Part shown: in pieces, positions 60,710-64,000 of the stretch
Layout of the letters: the number at the start of each line of letters is the position of its first letter
How positions within the stretch are numbered: the stretch's first letter is position 1
From: Chrysoperla carnea
Taxonomy: Eukaryota > Arthropoda > Insecta > Neuroptera > Chrysopidae
Direction: 5' to 3'
DNA: 64,000 bases
NCBI RefSeq assembly: GCF_905475395.1
Contig: NC_058339.1
Location: 11,912,001-11,976,000 of the forward strand
Notes under the pieces: model-generated
The model's database searches: none
What the model was told of the DNA's origin: nothing
What the model saw: only the letters and a program-made list of their open reading frames with translations
Translations under genes and position numbers: made by a program

Positions 60710-61235
60710 GAGAATTTGATTAAACCAAATGGGGATCACTTTAGCGTGTATCAAGCGGAAGTGATGGCTATTTACGAGGTATGCAAATGTAAGACTGAAC
60801 ACTCTCATGAGCAGAGACATTAAAACCTCACCGAGAGCCAAGCAGCGCTAAAATCCTTCAACTCAATCTATCTAACCTCAAAGATAGCATTGAACTCAGC
60901 GAGCTTGCTGGAAATGGCATAAAGCTGTCGAACACAAGTTTCAACAGGCATCCTGGAGTTCCACTTGTGAACTGTAACTTGAACGAAGATATCTTAAAAA
61001 AGCCCAATCTTAGATGAAGGAACGGACTTGTGGTACTACAAGACAAATATGGTCTAATTATAATCGTAGACGTTCCGCAGATCTTATATCGCTTCAAAGC
61101 GCCTCTATAAGCAAAATCGTTGCGGCTATTATAAGACACTGGCTAGGTGGCAGGCACGCTGAACGACTGGGCACGATTATTACAGGAGCTGTCACAGTGG
61201 TAAGGAGAAAGAAAGATGTCTCATCCTCAAAAAGT
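60710..61235 (+). pseudogene. decayed LINE ORF2 RNase H region
   Basis: Broken + frames give FSVYQAEVMAIYEVCK (RNase H segment with its conserved Glu), ESQAALKSFNSIYL (usual DSQAAL, so Asp is changed to Glu) and HWLGGRHAERLG, then sequence matching YCRSCH/GEEE at DNA level. Frames shift several times and include stops. The last part aligns with the 32.6-kb LINE copy, so it is the same family. It lacks that family's 3' end and lies just past the end of the PGM2 gene. Confidence 0.7.
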
Positions 61236-61251
61236 ACAGCAGCGAGTCACT

Positions 61252-61257
61252 TTATTA
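61252..61257 (-). terminator. possible poly(A) signal for PGM2
   Basis: AATAAA on the - strand, 218 bp below the PGM2 stop codon. No closer hexamer seen. It lies at the edge of the LINE relic, so it may be recruited from it. Confidence 0.3.
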
Positions 61258-61474
61258 CTTAATGTAACTCAAGCAAATTATTTTTAATTGCTAAAAAAGA
61301 AATGTTTTTAAAACTACTATATTAAAATTGGTCCGATAGATAAACTACACAGTATAAAATTAAAATAAAAATCATTTTTAAAGCTTTGGATACTTTTTTA
61401 AAATTAACAATGTTCTTCAATATTTCATCATTTACAAATTACTTGTTCAGTTATAGTTTTTTAGGTTAGTAATT

Positions 61475-63668
61475 TTAATCTGATCGAGGCTCTAGTCCGT
61501 TTTTAGTAGGCTCTAAGAATTCATCAACAATAGCTGAAACCATATCACGTAATGTTTCTTCGAGTTCTTTTCGATCCCTGTAACATAAATATTTTTAAAT
61601 TACTAAACACTTTATTATGCATAGGTCAACGGTAGTTTCCCGATTCTTTTTTGTCCCACAAGAATGTTTATATTTGACTAGCTGGATCCGTGCGGTACCC
61701 GTGACCCGTATAAGTTATAAATATCAACAATAATTTAAGGTCTTTGTATTGTGCATTCCGGATATGCAACAAGAAAAAATCGATTCTTTGAAAATTCTAA
61801 CTAGATATATCCCCTTAAATAATACATTTAAAAACAACCTGTCAATCTGTACTTCATACACTTTGGGGTTACCAGATCAAAATGTAAACAAAACTATTCC
61901 GCAAAAAATAGAAATAATAAAACTTTTCATAAAATCTCATTGAACTAAACGGAAACTTGTATTAGATTATAAAAAACAAATTACATGAATTACACTTACA
62001 CTTGTGTTGGTCCAGTACAAAGTTCTGTATAATATTTAACTTTTGGTTCTGTACCACTTGTTCGTAATGTTGCAACCAAACCATTTGAAAACGTAAATGT
62101 TATCATCTGTGAACTTTTCGAAACTGGTAAAATTGCTTTAAAATCATTCTGGGAATTGTCATAGCCGGTAGTTAGATCACGTACATTTTTGATTTTGTAT
62201 TTTCCATTTTTAATAGATTCTGGATACTGAAAAGAATGAAATTAAAATTAGTTTCTTTACTTAAAAATAAAAATTATTATTTTCCATTGAATCAATCCCC
62301 AGTTAAAACATTTTAATTTTTTTCTGTCGACCTCTCCGACCTAAAGTCAGTCGACGTCAAAGCCCTCCTGCTGTTTTTGAACAGCTCCAAATGGTTCATG
62401 GAGTAGTGGCCGGGGACGGGCCAACCCATTTACGGTATCACAACAGACCCTATGGTCTAAGTGTGTCCCATCCCAGGACAGCCACTCTAACCTAACCTAT
62501 TGAAAAATTAACAAAATTGGTAATCGAAATATGTATTTATGTAATGCAAAAATTGATCTAGGAAATTGGGACAAAAAATTGAAACTTTTTTGGTTATATA
62601 TTAACCATTTTGAAGTGACAAGGAGTCACAAAAGAAGTGTTCAATTTAAAACTTTAGTATCCCTCAAATAAGTTAATAACAGTTAGCACGACATTCGAAA
62701 AAATGGATAGTAGGCTAATAGTTGAAAATTTGCGTTAGTCTTCTTTCATTGATCACCATGAATAAATTAATCAACACGGATTGGTTAACTTTACCAGCCC
62801 ATAATAATATTTTCTATTAATTATTGATTCAATTGAATAATAAAATATAAATAAATTCTTACACTTCCGTCTCCATTAAAATTCCGTAATCTATTGAATA
62901 TTTTTTCAATAACTGCTCCATCGTGACAAATAAAATATGAATTTTCTGATATATGATAACCATATTCTTTATAAATTTCATCCAGCTGTTGTACCAGAGT
63001 TAAACCATGTTTATGTAAAAAGGCTGCCAATGTTGCTAAATGTACAGCTGCACTAACACCATCCTTATCTTTGACTGCTGTACCAAACATGAAACCTATT
63101 GCTTCTTCAAATGCAAAAATCACTTGCTTTCCATTATTTTCCAATTCATGAGTTTTATTACCTGTGCGTTTTGAAAAACAATAAGTCCTCAGAATCCTTA
63201 TTAATTTTATGAAGCTTTTTTACATGCTTTTTCGAATCACTAATGAAGTCAAGTAATCAGAATGGCAGTGACCTATTAATCTTAGAAATGAAGCCGAATC
63301 AAGACTAAGAGGTTGCAATTCCAAAGTGCAATATGATTATTTTACGTCATATTGACTAGAAAGTGGGCCTTTACCTTTCGCGGTTGCTTAAAAATTCGCA
63401 TCTCAAATATATGTGAGAAGCTGTAAAAATATCAAAAAATAAAATAAAAAGAACAAACTTACCCATCCATTTAAATCCCGTTAGAGTTTCCACGAAATTT
63501 AGACCTTCAGCTACTGCAATTGATCGTAGAATTTTTGAACTGACAGTGCTTGATAAAACATATACATCACTTAAATTTGATGAAGGATTTTTCATCTGAA
63601 AACAATGTAACGCCCACCAGCCAAGAAGGGCACCTATTTCGTTACCATTAAAAACACGCCATTGTCCA
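61475..63668 (-). CDS. PGM2-type phosphoglucomutase/phosphopentomutase, 3' exons
   Basis: Cytosolic alpha-D-phosphohexomutase family enzyme. PGM2 members interconvert ribose or deoxyribose 1- and 5-phosphates, and glucose 1- and 6-phosphates less well. Coding exons, in reading order on the - strand: 63668-63463, 63161-62863, 62227-62000, 61577-61475. The junctions are GT-AG and the phases fit. Recognisable blocks are [66 protein letters not shown], and the phosphate-binding [12 protein letters not shown] of domain 4. The C-terminus is [11 protein letters not shown]. The N-terminal half, with the active-site serine and the DxDxD metal loop, lies beyond 64000. A one-base insertion at 62160/62161 shifts the third exon listed and would stop the frame at 62144-62146, so as written the product lacks domain 4. 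Everything else is intact. Confidence 0.92.
61679..61745 (+). repeat. dispersed repeat G, copy 2, in PGM2 intron
   Basis: GACTAGCTGGATCCGTGCGG, then GTACCCGTGAC and AAATATCAACAATAATTT, as at 20383-20470. Confidence 0.4.
62160..62161 (-). other. frameshifting +1 base in PGM2
   Basis: On the coding strand the text reads GGC TAT G GAC AAT TCC. The conserved product needs TAT directly followed by GAC (TTGY-DNSQ). One of the two C's at 62160-62161 is therefore extra. Either a real mutation or a one-base assembly error. Confidence 0.8.
62327..62499 (+). pseudogene. 5'-truncated LINE 3' end in PGM2 intron
   Basis: The + frame reads [18 protein letters not shown], then SSKWFME and TAG, identical in layout to the 32.6-kb copy. 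It is followed by a 3' UTR of about 80 bp ending CTAACCTAACCT. Inserted antisense to PGM2. Confidence 0.75.
62517..62590 (+). repeat. fragment of the 46.7-kb palindrome arm
   Basis: Diverged match to the outer half of that arm: GGTAATCGAAAT, ATGTATTT and TTGATCTAGGAAATTGGGAC. The CTGATGA box is missing. Lies 17 bp after the LINE tail. Confidence 0.5.
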
Positions 63669-64000
63669 CTAAAATTCAAGAATATCGAGTAAATTAATTT
63701 CATACAGAAAGGATTATACAGGATACGCCATTTTTTATGTCAATTTGTAAACATAGACCTTTTCATTGATTTGCTTTTGTTTCGGACAGTTGTCAAAAAA
63801 CTATTCAACTAAAGAAAATCTAATACATTTTACCGTTATCAAAGAGCGACATCCAAGAAAAGCTATTGATTGTCCAAAAAGTGACTGCTTGAGCCAAAAC
63901 TCAGCAAAAGGTAAATTTTTTTTGCTAGTAGAGGTGACCACTTTATTGACGTTGTATTCAAAAACTACTTAGTCCAAATAAATCACAAAGGACCAAATTG
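63669..64000 (-). other. PGM2 intron at the window edge
   Basis: No further PGM2 exon was found. The next upstream exon, carrying the metal-binding loop region, must lie past 64000. The + frame at 63766-63972 has no family support. Confidence 0.5.

Noticed and set aside
60858..61139. 93-codon reverse-strand frame
   Set aside because: Antisense to the LINE RNase H relic, whose conserved motifs read on the + strand.
63766..63972. 68-codon + frame near the right edge as a gene or PGM2 exon
   Set aside because: Wrong strand for PGM2, no family match, and lies in the expected intron.

Overview
The window is AT-rich nuclear DNA from an animal, most likely an insect. The evidence is two multi-exon genes with short GT-AG introns, dense MITE-type DNA transposons, and LINE fragments of one family whose copies end in the insect telomere-type pentamer TTAGG/CCTAA. 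The order cannot be fixed from this sequence alone. I recognised no rRNA, tRNA, CRISPR array or bacterial gene.

Three protein-coding loci are well supported. A complete five-exon tetraspanin gene lies on the + strand at 8722-10694 (278 residues, all four membrane segments, all extracellular-loop cysteine motifs). A 2.0 kb DNA transposon at 36634-38632 has 264-bp inverted ends and one 360-codon reading frame for a PIN/XPG-like and cysteine-cluster protein that appears N-terminally truncated. At the right edge, on the - strand (61475-63668 and beyond), are the last four coding exons of a PGM2-type phosphoglucomutase/phosphopentomutase; one exon carries a one-base insertion that breaks the frame. 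Lesser coding relics are a hAT transposase C-terminus (56225-56379) and four fragments of one non-LTR retrotransposon family (32.6 kb, 34.3 kb, 60.7 kb, 62.3 kb). A GC-richer patch at 51.06-51.24 kb looks like an isolated promoter plus non-coding first exon.

Most of the rest is repeat-derived. 1-8.7 kb holds a 365-bp TTAA-flanked foldback, a nearly perfect 2-kb palindrome (2690-4674) and a TA-flanked MITE (5548-5988). 11-20 kb holds copies of several dispersed families, a 455-bp palindrome and a short satellite. 21-32 kb holds nested MITEs. 38-44 kb holds nested family-A and foldback elements and a second tandem repeat. 46.7 kb holds a perfect 279-bp palindrome whose arm carries a hammerhead-ribozyme-like motif. 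51.6-52.9 kb is a four-unit, 316-bp tandem array. 54.8-60.1 kb holds further nested inverted repeats.

The genes show no operon-like or functional linkage. The tetraspanin would act in the plasma membrane and PGM2 in cytosolic sugar-phosphate metabolism; everything else is selfish DNA or its remains. The observations most worth following are the hammerhead-like palindrome, the 2-kb hairpin, the PIN/CXC transposon, the PGM2 frameshift and the LINE family with a telomere-like tail.
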